Translations under genes and position numbers: made by a program
Source of the DNA: Flavobacteriaceae bacterium PS02338
GTDB taxonomy: Bacteria > Bacteroidota > Bacteroidia > Sphingobacteriales > Sphingobacteriaceae
DNA: 64,000 nt
NCBI GenBank assembly: GCA_029959615.1
Contig: JASCOD010000012.1
Span: 1 to 64,000 of the forward strand
Reading direction: 5' to 3'
In this document: one piece after another, positions 1 through 8,050 of the stretch
Position numbering within the stretch: position 1 is the stretch's first letter
How the letters are laid out: each line of letters opens with the position of its first letter
Notes under the pieces: model-generated
What the model was told of the DNA's origin: nothing
The model's input: the letters and a program-made list of their open reading frames with translations, nothing else
Databases searched by the model: none

Positions 1-1
1 C

Positions 2-37
2 AATAAAAGCCTGTTAGACTGGTTAAAGAACTTTTAA
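2..37 (+). CDS. C-terminal fragment of an unidentified protein, possibly a transposase
   Basis: An open frame entering from the left edge encodes NKSLLDWLKNF and then stops with TAA. Too little is present to identify the family. It sits directly beside an inverted repeat and a truncated DUF932 gene, so the end of an insertion-sequence transposase is a reasonable inference, but no transposase motif is visible. The preceding sequence would settle it. Confidence 0.3.
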   Translation, partial: NKSLLDWLKNF

Positions 38-43
38 GCAAAA

Positions 44-111
44 TAATGTAAAGTAGGATTGCTGAAAAATGCTGTAGTCAGCACAATAACGCAGTCCACT
101 TTACATTATCT
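44..111. repeat. 12-bp perfect inverted repeat next to truncated DUF932 gene
   Basis: ATAATGTAAAGT at 44-55 is the exact reverse complement of ACTTTACATTAT at 100-111, with 44 bases between. It lies between the partial ORF ending at 37 and the point (about 113-127) where the DUF932 protein loses its family sequence. It could be part of an insertion-sequence end, or a terminator-like structure for either flanking gene. Confidence 0.5.
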
Positions 112-112
112 A

Positions 113-526
113 TTACTTTCCATAACCCTTACCCAATGCCCCTGCGGTCTCGTACAAAATTCCATCCTTACCGCCAACTATGCTATCAAAGAATGAAAAA
201 GCATCAACATTCTGTACTACCTCGTAATCCCTGCCGACAACACCCAAAACGTCATCCGTATCGTTTCGAACCGTAGCGTAATAATTGGGAACGTCAATTT
301 TCCATTCCATCACGATTTCGTCCTCTTCGGTATCGGGCGTGGTATCATCCCCATAGGTAAAAAGGTTGCGCTTTTCTACGGTATAATCCAAACCTGCGTG
401 CTTTATCGCTTCGCCACTTGTCGGATAATTTTCGATAATCGTACCCAGTCCGTGCCAGGCTTTTTGTTTGACCGAAAAAAAACTGTGCTTATCGGTCTTG
501 CTGTTGTAATTTAGGTTGTGTGCCAT
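113..526 (-). pseudogene. DUF932 (phage/plasmid-like TIGR03299) protein, C-terminally truncated
   Basis: The product begins MAHNLNYNSK and carries the DUF932 amino-terminal pattern (KQKAWHGLG, then TSGEAIKHAGLDYTVEKR and the VVGRDYEVVQN block). Family members are usually above 300 residues, but this one stops after 137, just after AGALGKG, with a non-family tail YGK. The break coincides with a segment containing an inverted repeat and the end of another ORF, so insertion of a mobile element is the simplest explanation. DUF932 genes are common accessory genes of Bacteroidota conjugative elements; their molecular role is unknown. The family call is firm; the cause of truncation is inferred. Confidence 0.75.
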
Positions 527-710
527 AATTGATGTTTTTAGTATTCCTTACCCTCGATAAAAGGATTTCTGTTTCTAGGATATTGATGTTAGCGGTATCG
601 CTAAGGCTCAATTTTGATTGTGTTTCGATTTCGTTCACCATTTCAGATAAACTGCTATGGTCTGCGTGGACTGCCACACGTACCATAATAAATAGGGTTT
701 CGTATTTCAT
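489..710 (-). CDS. Small conserved accessory protein of Bacteroidota elements
   Basis: A 73-residue protein starting MKYETLFIMVRVAVHADHSS. Its ATG overlaps the stop of the upstream 44-residue gene (ATGA), and its end overlaps the DUF932 start by 38 bases, so the three appear translationally coupled. The first half looks like a compact alpha/beta fold with a hydrophobic strand (LFIMVRVAVHA). The tail after ILLSRVRNTKN is unusually long and low in complexity, so it may have been extended by a lost stop. Function unknown. Confidence 0.6.
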   Translation of the reverse strand: MKYETLFIMVRVAVHADHSSLSEMVNEIETQSKLSLSDTANINILETEILLSRVRNTKNINYGTQPKLQQQDR

Positions 711-841
711 CGCTTTTGGGTATGCTGTTTTTTAAACCTGTCCAACTGTTGGTAGAATGCGGTCGGGTTTTGTTCCTCGAACTCGATACCGTAGCCAGTC
801 CAATACAACTGGTCCAAGAATTCTATAAATGCTTCGAACAT
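707..841 (-). CDS. 44-residue small protein, coupled to downstream gene
   Basis: The frame starts at an ATG ending at 841, reads MFEAFIEFLDQLYWTGYGIE and continues to HTQKR, with its TGA overlapping the ATG of the next gene. It is acidic and aromatic-rich in the first half and basic at the end. The ATGA overlap and its position in a run of small accessory genes support a real gene. No function recognised. Confidence 0.6.
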   Translation of the reverse strand: MFEAFIEFLDQLYWTGYGIEFEEQNPTAFYQQLDRFKKQHTQKR

Positions 842-895
842 GATACTTGGATTTAAACCGCCCCACCAATGGCAGGGCGGTATTTGGAAAATAGA

Positions 896-1480
896 CTATT
901 TTACAGGGATAAAGATTTCGCCCTCGATTTCCGCCAACTTGTCGACGCAAAGCGTATTGACCATCTTTGCAACGGCATTGATGATAAAAGGGTTTTTGGT
1001 CGTAAATTCCCTGCCCTTATCATCTTCAATGGTCAATTCGCACCCTTGATAATGGTTGTTGCCGTCCGTTCCCTCTGCATCATCCTTTTGCGCAATATCG
1101 AATTCTTCCAACGTGCCGATGGTCTCCAACAACTTGCCCCTTTGGTTGATACGGCGGTTCAAGTCGAGCGCCAATTTAATGGTCGCTTCTAGGTTCATTG
1201 CTGGCTTTTGTTCCTTTAAGGCTTCTTTGATTTCCAATTTGGTAGGTTCTGTTTTTGGTGCTTCCGCTACCACATCAACCGTTTTCTTTTCGTCCTTTGG
1301 CTGTGCTTCGGGCTTAACTTCAACAGGTTTTGCGATTTCTACCTTTGGCTTTTCCTTGTCGGGGTCAACTTGGTTTACATTTTCCTTTGATGGTAAAGCT
1401 GGACGGATTGCCGATTTATCGGTTAATTTGTTGTTTACTGTTGCGTTGTCTTTTCCGCTTTCGATTACTGTTGTTTTCAT
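896..1480 (-). CDS. Accessory protein with charged Pro/Lys/Glu-rich N-terminal half
   Basis: A 194-residue protein from the ATG ending at 1480 (MKTTVIESGK); a longer reading frame exists, but this ATG has the usual A-rich upstream sequence. Residues about 20-100 are low complexity and rich in K, E, P and V, so probably disordered. Residues about 105-194 form a folded domain (LDLNRRINQRGKLLETIGTL, later ELTIEDDKGREFTTKNPF). Its neighbours are other small accessory genes of the element. Function unknown; a DNA- or RNA-associated role would be guesswork. Confidence 0.65.
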   Translation of the reverse strand: MKTTVIESGKDNATVNNKLTDKSAIRPALPSKENVNQVDPDKEKPKVEIAKPVEVKPEAQPKDEKKTVDVVAEAPKTEPTKLEIKEALKEQKPAMNLEATIKLALDLNRRINQRGKLLETIGTLEEFDIAQKDDAEGTDGNNHYQGCELTIEDDKGREFTTKNPFIINAVAKMVNTLCVDKLAEIEGEIFIPVK

Positions 1481-1690
1481 GATTTCTATTTTTAAGGTTT
1501 CTTTCAATAATTATTTCCACTAATTGCCCAAAAAGGGCGGTTCTCGCTATGCCCTGCGGTCTGACCACTTGCACGGTTGGGGCTATGGGTGGGCTTCTGC
1601 CATTTGTCGTTTTCATCCTGCTATGCTTTTTGTGTATAAAGGCAGTCGGCAGGAGCCTCCTGTCTTTTTGATAAGCACCAGCACCTAAAC

Positions 1691-1807
1691 CAATCCCAGA
1701 TACAGGCAAGGCTTTGCGAAAAAAAATACCTCGCGAGCGCAGCGAGCAGGGAAGATTTTTTTTCAGCAAACCCGAAGGGCTTGGCCTTGACTAGGTATCT
1801 GGGATTG
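1691..1807. repeat. 117-bp nested inverted repeat in a 480-bp non-coding stretch
   Basis: CAATCCCAGATAC at 1691-1703 is the exact reverse complement of GTATCTGGGATTG at 1795-1807. Inside lie further complementary segments: CAAGGC with GCCTTG, an eight-A run with an eight-T run, and a GC-rich tip around 1730-1750. The whole could fold into one long imperfect hairpin. The rest of the 1481-1961 gap holds no gene that I can support. Possible roles are a structured RNA, a recombinase binding site or a terminator complex. Confidence 0.6.
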
Positions 1808-1961
1808 TTGAGAAATTTGCTACCAAAAAGACCGAGGGTATTTCTAAGGGAGATGGAAGATGTTTGCTCCGCACCTAGCTGTTAATATCTTGGTTAGGCC
1901 GAGCCGTAGATGTTTGTTAGCTTAGCATCTTAATTAATGCCTATCAGGAAAAAACAATAGC

Positions 1962-2873
1962 ATGAACAAGATATCAGACCAGTTATTTGCGGATTTTTTG
2001 ACCAATAAACCTCTTTATTCGAAGATAAAAGCTGTCGAAAGCCTCACGAAATACAGCAGTTCGGCATTTATCGACCATACGGATTTCAAGGACAAGCCCT
2101 TTAGGTTTACCTGTCCAGAAGAAAAAAACGAGCAGACCTTTAAAACGGATTTGCCCGAGCATGGCTATCCCAGGATTTCTGTGATGATTAGGGAAAAAGA
2201 GGATCAGCTACCCTATACCTTCGATTCCAAAACAAGAAAATTGGATTTTAAAGTGCATCTACATGGTATCTGCCAATCGTGCAAGGCCAAGATTGATTTT
2301 TTGATTAGGAGTACATCTGACAAGGAATGGGACAAGCGGGAGGAGGGAATGACGATTACGCTCCAAAAAGTTGGACAGTTTCCAGCCTATGAGATTGGCC
2401 TTAACACCACACTTAAGAAATATCTGAGTGCAGATGATCAGGCCAGCTATAAAAAGGCATTGGCATGTTTGTCCATCAGCTATGGAATTGGCGCTTATGC
2501 CTATTTGAGGAGGGTAATTGAAAACGAGATCAAAAGGATTATACAGGATATTGCAGAACTTGATTTTGACGGGGTGGAGTTTGTAAGGAAGGCCTACGAG
2601 AATTTCAAGGTTGATTTTCAGATGTCGAAACTGATAGATATTGTGAACAAACATCTTCCTGCTTCATTGAAGGAACTGGGGGATAATCCCGTTAGGCTAT
2701 TGTATGAGCAGCTTTCTGGTGGCATACACGAATTTACCGATGGTCAGTGTATGGAAAAGGCACAAAACATTGATATATTGCTTAACTATGTGATAAAAAA
2801 GATAAACGAGGAGAAATATCAGCTCAACGATGTAAGAAAGGCCATGCAAAATTTAAGAAAAGAGAATGGGTAG
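1962..2873 (+). CDS. Hypothetical protein with a single CxxC and helical C-terminus
   Basis: A 303-residue protein starting MNKISDQLFADFLTNKPLYS, the only plus-strand gene in the left 15 kb. A first part (to about residue 125) is beta-rich and contains CQSCKAK, which could be half of a zinc site or a redox pair. The second half is helical (KKALACLSISYGIGAYAYLR, then ENEIKRIIQDIAE), similar in feel to DUF4145-type domains, although I cannot confirm that family. No signal peptide. It stands alone between opposite-strand genes, as cargo genes often do. Confidence 0.6.
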   Translation: MNKISDQLFADFLTNKPLYSKIKAVESLTKYSSSAFIDHTDFKDKPFRFTCPEEKNEQTFKTDLPEHGYPRISVMIREKEDQLPYTFDSKTRKLDFKVHLHGICQSCKAKIDFLIRSTSDKEWDKREEGMTITLQKVGQFPAYEIGLNTTLKKYLSADDQASYKKALACLSISYGIGAYAYLRRVIENEIKRIIQDIAELDFDGVEFVRKAYENFKVDFQMSKLIDIVNKHLPASLKELGDNPVRLLYEQLSGGIHEFTDGQCMEKAQNIDILLNYVIKKINEEKYQLNDVRKAMQNLRKENG

Positions 2874-2890
2874 AAAGTTCCATTCAAATT

Positions 2891-3217
2891 TCAGTTATTT
2901 TGTACTTTCTTTAAATCGGCCTTCTTTGCGGCAAGCTGCTTCTTGCGTTCCTTTTTCTTCTTTTCGGCCTTTAATTTGTCATCTCTGATCTTTTGTTCCA
3001 GGTTGACAATCTGGTCGGGCGACTCCTTTTTGAAACGCTTGAAATAGATGTCCTCGATAAACTGTGGCAAAGGTACCTTCCACTGCTCCTGATGGTGGTT
3101 GTCCAGCGAGCCGAACTTCTTGGGGTTAAGCCCGAGTTCCCTTGCCATTTGGATATGCTTGTCGGAAAGACGGTACCTTTTCTTGGCCTCCAGCCATTGT
3201 TCGGGTTTAAAGCTCAT
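2891..3217 (-). CDS. Small basic conserved protein
   Basis: A 108-residue protein (MSFKPEQWLEAKKRYRLSDK). Residues 1-60 hold a compact helical segment with ARELGLNPKKFGSLDNHHQE, and residues 65-108 form a highly charged Lys/Glu coiled-coil tail (KAEKKKKERKKQLAAKK). Such proteins occur in Bacteroidota chromosomes and mobile elements with no known function; nucleic-acid contact is plausible from the charge only. It is separated from the H1-like gene by a terminator-like hairpin. Confidence 0.6.
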   Translation of the reverse strand: MSFKPEQWLEAKKRYRLSDKHIQMARELGLNPKKFGSLDNHHQEQWKVPLPQFIEDIYFKRFKKESPDQIVNLEQKIRDDKLKAEKKKKERKKQLAAKKADLKKVQNN

Positions 3218-3248
3218 ACAGCTGATTGAAAAACTAAGTTATAAAATA

Positions 3249-3281
3249 GAAATGCCATGTCAAAAAGTGACACGGCATTTC
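3249..3281 (-). terminator. Hairpin terminator after the H1-like gene
   Basis: GAAATGCC at 3249-3256 pairs with GGCATTTC at 3274-3281, extended by TGTCA/TGACA with one mismatch and a short A-rich loop. On the minus strand it follows the stop of the H1-like gene by 20 bases and is followed by a T-rich stretch. Confidence 0.65.
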
Positions 3282-3300
3282 TCCCAAAAAATACTATTGC

Positions 3301-3477
3301 CTACTTTGCGTTCTTGCGCTCGGTAACTTCCCTGCGTATGTCGGTAGCTAACACTTTTAATTGCTGCATCGCATTCCGAACACGGGTTCCGGCGGCAGAA
3401 TTGCCTTTTTCGTAGAACTTCTGTACATCAGCTTCTGCCGAAGCTACCAGCTCTTTTAATGCCTTGAATTTTTCCAT
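3301..3477 (-). CDS. Histone H1-like protein (Hc1 family), 58 residues
   Basis: The ATG ending at 3477 opens a 58-residue frame, MEKFKALKELVASAEADVQK continuing FYEKGNSAAGTRVRNAMQ and ending VTERKNAK with a TAG stop. This matches the short Hc1-type histone-like proteins of Bacteroidota, where a helical segment carries the conserved GNxAAGTRVRxAMQxLK core. Such proteins are thought to bind DNA and help compact it; that role is from family knowledge. It lies upstream of the terminator-like hairpin at 3249 and downstream of the DUF3945 gene. Confidence 0.8.
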   Translation of the reverse strand: MEKFKALKELVASAEADVQKFYEKGNSAAGTRVRNAMQQLKVLATDIRREVTERKNAK

Positions 3478-3547
3478 GATAATTAAAATTTAGTTTTTAT
3501 GATTAAAAATCTGTGATTTTTTGTAAAGCTAAATTAGCAATTCGCAG

Positions 3548-4846
3548 TTAAATACGCATCCCCTGGCTCTGTTGCTGTCTTTGCTCGTTTGTCCTGCTAT
3601 TGGCCATGCCCTGTGAAAGGGTACTCTCCTTCATTAGTACCTCCCTTTTTTCGGGCTTGCCATCCATGTCGTAGAAGTTCAGTTTGCCATAACGGACGGC
3701 CGCTTCCACATACAGTTTTACATCCTGTCCTTCCTTAACGGCGGTAACAAGTGGGCGGTTGCCGTTGCGTAAAGCGGTTTCCAGTTTTTCGCGTTTTGCA
3801 GGGTCTTCGGTGTCCTTTATCTTAAAGCTGTCCAGTACCTTGCCGAGGTCAAAGCCATAAGAGGGGTCGTTGAACTGCTTAAAGCCCAGATTATTGTGCC
3901 TGTCCCTTGCCTTGTCGGTATCAAGCTGCATCCAAGCCTTATAGGGCACGCCATCCCTGCTCAACAGGTCGTCACGGTAAACGGCTCGCCCCTGTACCAG
4001 ATTGATGGCCTGCTCTGCGGTAAATCCCTTGCCGCGGTCAACCCAAAAGGTCTGCGGCAGGCTCTGCGAGTAGTAGGTACTCTGGAAATTCCTGTCCACA
4101 AAGTTGACCTTGCCGTTTTCCATACTGGCCACCATACCGCTTCCATCAAATGCCTTGCCGATGGACAACTGGCTGTCGCCCTTCTGGGCCTTGAACAGTT
4201 CGATGGCCTCGGCGGCATGTTCAACGCCCCTGAATTGTGGCTTACCGTCCTTTGGAGGCAGCACAACCCAATATTTTTGCCCGGCCTCCAATGCCTTGCC
4301 CTTGTTCAGTGCGGCCTCGAAGCGGTTGAGGTAATAATACTCCGACTGCCCCGACTGCTTGAAGTGTAGGGTTAGGTCAACCCGCCCCTTGGCGGCATTG
4401 ATGGTGTCGTGCAGCTTAAATTCGGGAACATCTTTTTTCATGTTCTCTTCCATCTGGGCGACCAGCTTATCGCTGAAGCCCAACATTTTCATCTCATCCC
4501 TGAGATCGTAAAGGTTGTTCAAATTCATAACTTTTTCTGTTTTTAATGGTGTGGAATCCTTATTTATCGTTGTTTGCTTAGCGGTTTTCGGGCGGAGCCT
4601 ATCGAGTTCCTTCAGGTTGAATACCATATCGCCGATTGGCACCGCTTCGTGCCAGTTCCATATCTGCTGGTACTCCCTTGCAAAATCAAGTGCCTCGTCT
4701 TCATCGGCAAAACAGTGCAGGTCATACAGGGTGGCAATGGGATTATCGGTATCATAGACCACCCATTCATAGCCTTTGGCCAATTGGTTTTCCAGATACT
4801 GGCACAGTTCTTCCGCCATTTCCACTTTTTTCAGCAATTGCGACAT
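3548..4846 (-). CDS. DUF3945-like protein of Bacteroidota conjugative elements
   Basis: A 432-residue cytoplasmic protein. Residues 1-95 form a small alpha/beta domain (EELCQYLENQLAKGYEWVVY) joined by a linker to a repeated-type region, MNLNNLYDLRDEMKMLGFSD and so on, which resembles the DUF3945 proteins found in conjugative transposons. The later part (about 120-410) contains KSGQSEYYYLN-like strands and LRNGNRPLVTAVKEGQDVKL, typical of that family, and the C-terminus is Gln/Arg rich. It starts 10 bases after the traM stop, in the place where traN usually follows, so it is probably co-transcribed with the transfer genes. Function unknown. Confidence 0.65.
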   Translation of the reverse strand: MSQLLKKVEMAEELCQYLENQLAKGYEWVVYDTDNPIATLYDLHCFADEDEALDFAREYQQIWNWHEAVPIGDMVFNLKELDRLRPKTAKQTTINKDSTPLKTEKVMNLNNLYDLRDEMKMLGFSDKLVAQMEENMKKDVPEFKLHDTINAAKGRVDLTLHFKQSGQSEYYYLNRFEAALNKGKALEAGQKYWVVLPPKDGKPQFRGVEHAAEAIELFKAQKGDSQLSIGKAFDGSGMVASMENGKVNFVDRNFQSTYYSQSLPQTFWVDRGKGFTAEQAINLVQGRAVYRDDLLSRDGVPYKAWMQLDTDKARDRHNNLGFKQFNDPSYGFDLGKVLDSFKIKDTEDPAKREKLETALRNGNRPLVTAVKEGQDVKLYVEAAVRYGKLNFYDMDGKPEKREVLMKESTLSQGMANSRTNEQRQQQSQGMRI

Positions 4847-4856
4847 ATCAAATCGG

Positions 4857-5918
4857 TTACGGTGTCCTAAAATCGTTGTTCCTCAATAGCACTGCCTGCC
4901 CGCCCTTGAGTTTTACCCTGATACGTTTTACCTTTTTGCTGAGCAGGCTTCTTGCCGCATCCAGTCCCGCACCTGCGGCCTGCATCCCTATGGATTGGTC
5001 CATTGTCAATATCTGCATACCTTGCAGGGCGCTGGAGGTACCGTTCCCTGCCGCCTCGCCAAGCTCTGCTTCGGGCGCATTAATGCCCATTAGTCCGTCC
5101 AATGAGAATACCGAAAGGTCAACGGGAATAATCGAACTGCCCAGACGGATATTTTTGATGTTCAACAACAATCTTTGGTTGGTAATGTTACAGAAGCCAA
5201 AAAGCAACTGGTTTTTGGGAATGACCACATCTTTTATCCGTATGGTGTCCATCAGGCGCAATCTGACCACTGCGCCCTGTGCCACTTTTTGGGTGCCCTC
5301 AATAATGGCAGGGATTGCCCTAAATGCACTATCGGGAATGGTCGGCAAACGCTTCAGTTTTTCCTGCACCATGTTGGGATTTTGGATGGCGATAATCTTG
5401 TCCATCATCGAGCTTAACTGCGCCATTTCGGGGTCTTCGTCCTTACCGCCAGCCTGCATGGTCTTCATCAGGGCTTCCAATCTGTCCACATCGTTTTTGA
5501 TGGAAGGGGATTGCGGTCTGCCAGCCGTACCTGCACTACCATAAACTGGAGCTTGTGCAGGGCTGTTGATTTCGGTATTCAGTGCCCTTAGCTTCTCATT
5601 GATGGCTCTGGTCTGCGGATCTTCCTGCTGCCCGTTAAATCCCAAACGGTCGGCTACGTTTTTGATGGCATTATCACTGTTCCTGCCCGAACTGTCGCGT
5701 TCGGACTGCTGGTAAAAGCCCAGTTTGTCCTTTGGCTCCTGTTTTTCCCTGAAGCTCGCATCGGGCAGGCTGGTATTGATACCTTTTTGGGCCGACCTTA
5801 CATCGTCCACATTTCCCCTGCCACCGCCGAGGGCGTAGAATGCCAGTGCCATAAACGGAATAACAAGGAAGGGAAATACCAGCAGTATCTTCCGTTTGTC
5901 TCTTTTTTTTGTTTCCAT
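4857..5918 (-). CDS. traM: Conjugative transposon protein TraM
   Basis: 353 residues from the ATG ending at 5918 (METKKRDKRKILLVFPFLVI); the longer frame upstream reads through the non-coding gap. A short cytoplasmic N-terminus is followed by one membrane segment (residues about 11-27) and a Gly/Pro/Gln-rich linker. A periplasmic C-terminal domain holds AQGAVVRLRLMDTIRIKDVV and KNQLLFGFCNITNQRL. This is the Bacteroidota TraM family, analogous to VirB10, which links the inner and outer membrane parts of the type IV secretion channel. It belongs to the tra operon. The next expected gene, traN (VirB9-like), is absent. Confidence 0.85.
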   Translation of the reverse strand: METKKRDKRKILLVFPFLVIPFMALAFYALGGGRGNVDDVRSAQKGINTSLPDASFREKQEPKDKLGFYQQSERDSSGRNSDNAIKNVADRLGFNGQQEDPQTRAINEKLRALNTEINSPAQAPVYGSAGTAGRPQSPSIKNDVDRLEALMKTMQAGGKDEDPEMAQLSSMMDKIIAIQNPNMVQEKLKRLPTIPDSAFRAIPAIIEGTQKVAQGAVVRLRLMDTIRIKDVVIPKNQLLFGFCNITNQRLLLNIKNIRLGSSIIPVDLSVFSLDGLMGINAPEAELGEAAGNGTSSALQGMQILTMDQSIGMQAAGAGLDAARSLLSKKVKRIRVKLKGGQAVLLRNNDFRTP

Positions 5919-5956
5919 CTGTTTAAATTTTTGTTTTTTATGGTTTGAATAATCTG

Positions 5957-6175
5957 TTAGCTGATGGCCCGGACAAGTAGCCAGAGTAGATAGCCGCCGA
6001 ATGCGGTACAGAAGACGACTAATGCCCATAATCTTGCTTTGCCCGAAAGGTTCTTTGTCTTTTCGTTCAGGTAGCCGGCTATCCGGTGCTGCCCTGTGAT
6101 GATATTTCCGGCAATCTTCTGCGCCATTTCCTCACTGGCTATTTTTTCCCTGATTTTTTTAAAGGTTTTCATCAT
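5957..6175 (-). CDS. Small membrane protein between TraK and TraM
   Basis: About 72 residues from the ATG ending at 6175 (MMKTFKKIREKIASEEMAQK); an earlier ATG at 6196 overlaps traK. A charged amphipathic N-terminal half is followed by one membrane helix (ARLWALVVFCTAFGGYLLWL). Bacteroidota tra operons usually have a small TraL-type protein in this position. The position and topology fit, but the family name is not certain. Confidence 0.65.
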   Translation of the reverse strand: MMKTFKKIREKIASEEMAQKIAGNIITGQHRIAGYLNEKTKNLSGKARLWALVVFCTAFGGYLLWLLVRAIS

Positions 6176-6176
6176 T

Positions 6177-6794
6177 TTATGGTTTTGGGGCTTCATCTTG
6201 GTTAATAAGTATTTCCCAGCCCTGTATCAAAAATCCGTGCGGATTGCTGTCCGTTTGGGTTTTGATGTCCCTGACCTTGCCCTGTGTAACGAGCTTTCGG
6301 ATAGCCGTGCTTGTAGAGCGTACCAGTTTCTGCGTGGCATAACAGGTAAACGTGTAGGGATATTGGTTGATGTCCAGTTTGGTACTGTCCACATTAATCT
6401 CTTGTGAGATATTGGCGGAAATCAGGTTATTATAATAGCCAGATTCCCGCAAGTTGTCGAACTGCTTTTTTGCCGATTCATCGGCAAGATAAAGGGATTT
6501 GGATATGGTCGCCTGTATCGCCTTATCATCGGGGCTAAGGGTAAAAAAGAACTGGTGGAAAGTCTTGATGTGGTCACGTAGCTCTACCTCAAGGTTGCTT
6601 TTCCTGTCGGAGGCAAGGGCTTCCAACACCTTTCCGTTGTAAAGGATATGTATCCTGTTCTGCGCTTTGTTTACCATATTGTAGCTCTTGTAGATGCAGA
6701 AGCAAATACAAAAGATATTGGCGAGTATCAAGCAGATGCTGAATGTCCGGATATGTCTAAAAGCGGTATCTATATTTTTAAAGTGTGTAAACAT
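6177..6794 (-). CDS. traK: Conjugative transposon protein TraK
   Basis: About 205 residues starting MFTHFKNIDTAFRHIRTFSI; the frame extends upstream to a TTG at 6815 that overlaps traJ, but the ATG at 6794 or 6797 gives the family-like N-terminus. One membrane segment (residues about 13-35) is followed by a periplasmic domain with NRIHILYNGKVLEALASDRK and YPYTFTCYATQKLVRSTS. TraK is a VirB8/VirB5-like component of the mating channel. It lies just after traJ, matching the usual order. Confidence 0.85.
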   Translation of the reverse strand: MFTHFKNIDTAFRHIRTFSICLILANIFCICFCIYKSYNMVNKAQNRIHILYNGKVLEALASDRKSNLEVELRDHIKTFHQFFFTLSPDDKAIQATISKSLYLADESAKKQFDNLRESGYYNNLISANISQEINVDSTKLDINQYPYTFTCYATQKLVRSTSTAIRKLVTQGKVRDIKTQTDSNPHGFLIQGWEILINQDEAPKP

Positions 6795-6811
6795 CATATA
6801 AAGGTTAATGG

Positions 6812-8044
6812 TCAATTCCCTGATAACTTATCGTGCATATAACTGCCACCTCTGCCCAAAGCCCTGCCGACTGCACCGTACGTACCTGCTCCCTCTGTCT
6901 TGCCCGAATAGCCCTCGCCAAAATGCCTGCCTGCGTTGACGATATTGCCTGCGCCCTGTTTCATCCGTTCGCCACCCGCCGAAGCTACCGCACCGCCTGC
7001 GCTTGCTCCACTGGAAACCATACTGGTCACTTTCTGCAACAGCCCGTTGGCTCCGCCTGCGTGGACGATGTAGCCCGCTACATTGGGCACCGAACAGTAG
7101 CCTACAATACCGATGATGAGAAAAATGAGATACCCCATATCGGTATCGCTGAAAAAGGTATCGCCCTGCTGGCCAATCTGCCCGATGTCGATTTTGAGCA
7201 TATTTTCCTGTATCTTTCCGATAATGCTGCCGAAGATATTGGCAACAGGCAGCCACAAGAACACGTTCACGTAGCGCGCCAGCCATTGGGTGAGCGTCTG
7301 CTGAAAACCGTCAAATACGGCAAAGCCGAATACCAAAGGCCCGAGTATGGCAAGGATGATGAGGTAGAACGTTCGGATGGCATTGATACAAAGGCTGGCG
7401 GCGGCAAAAATGACCTGCAAGACTTGGCTCATCCATTCCTTGATGCTGTTGCGGAAATTATAACTGGCCTTGTCCATCCAGAATTTGATGTCGTTCCCGA
7501 TGCCCTCAAATATGCCCTCGTCCTGTCTGTCGGGATCTTTGGGGTGGGTATATTTGTACCACAAATCTTTATCACCGCTTCCGTTTTCGCCCACGTACAT
7601 TTTGTAGGCATCGCTTTTCTTTACGGCCTCTTCTTTCTGCTTCAGCAGCACTTCGATGCTTTTGTTGCTGTTCTGCACCATTGCGCCAGTAGCCGAAACG
7701 GTGGGCTGGAGCACCCCGTTCAATAGGGCGATGACCATTGGGAAAAGCACGACCGCCATACCAAGGGCGAACGGTCGGAGCAGGGGATAGAAGTCGATGG
7801 GTTCGGCGGATGCTATCTGGCGCCATACACGGCTGGCGATATACCAGAGCGCCCCGAAGCCCGCCAGTCCCCGCGCTACGTCGATGAGGCGACTGCAAAG
7901 GGGGAGCATCTCGCTGTACACCCTGTCAAGGACGGGTTGCATTCCGCCCAGCCTGTCCGCTATGCCCAGTGCACTGGCAAGGTGGGGCGAGAGCAGGGCG
8001 GCTGTTACAAGGAACAGGCTAAATATGATTTTATGTGCTTTCAT
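6812..8044 (-). CDS. traJ: Conjugative transposon protein TraJ (VirB6-like)
   Basis: 410 residues with a signal-like N-terminus (MKAHKIIFSLFLVTAALLSP). Several membrane helices follow: GLAGFGALWYIASRVW, FALGMAVVLFPMVIALLNGV, a group around residues 215-260 and another around 295-325. The C-terminus is rich in Gly, Ala and Ser (SSGASAGGAVASAGGERMKQ). This is the TraJ family, the polytopic inner-membrane channel protein equivalent to VirB6. It follows the three secreted helical proteins and precedes traK. Confidence 0.88.
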   Translation of the reverse strand: MKAHKIIFSLFLVTAALLSPHLASALGIADRLGGMQPVLDRVYSEMLPLCSRLIDVARGLAGFGALWYIASRVWRQIASAEPIDFYPLLRPFALGMAVVLFPMVIALLNGVLQPTVSATGAMVQNSNKSIEVLLKQKEEAVKKSDAYKMYVGENGSGDKDLWYKYTHPKDPDRQDEGIFEGIGNDIKFWMDKASYNFRNSIKEWMSQVLQVIFAAASLCINAIRTFYLIILAILGPLVFGFAVFDGFQQTLTQWLARYVNVFLWLPVANIFGSIIGKIQENMLKIDIGQIGQQGDTFFSDTDMGYLIFLIIGIVGYCSVPNVAGYIVHAGGANGLLQKVTSMVSSGASAGGAVASAGGERMKQGAGNIVNAGRHFGEGYSGKTEGAGTYGAVGRALGRGGSYMHDKLSGN

Positions 8045-8050
8045 AATTGA

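Noticed and set aside
1056..1523. 155-residue plus-strand ORF opposite the accessory protein gene
   Set aside because: It mirrors the Pro/Lys/Glu-rich coding region on the other strand and has low-complexity Ser/Phe content; a shadow frame.
4636..5544. 302-residue plus-strand ORF across DUF3945 and traM
   Set aside because: It crosses two well-supported minus-strand genes, has no recognisable domain, and is an antisense shadow.
6833..7726. 297-residue plus-strand ORF opposite traJ
   Set aside because: Antisense to traJ; composition is that of a GC-rich reverse frame and not a protein.
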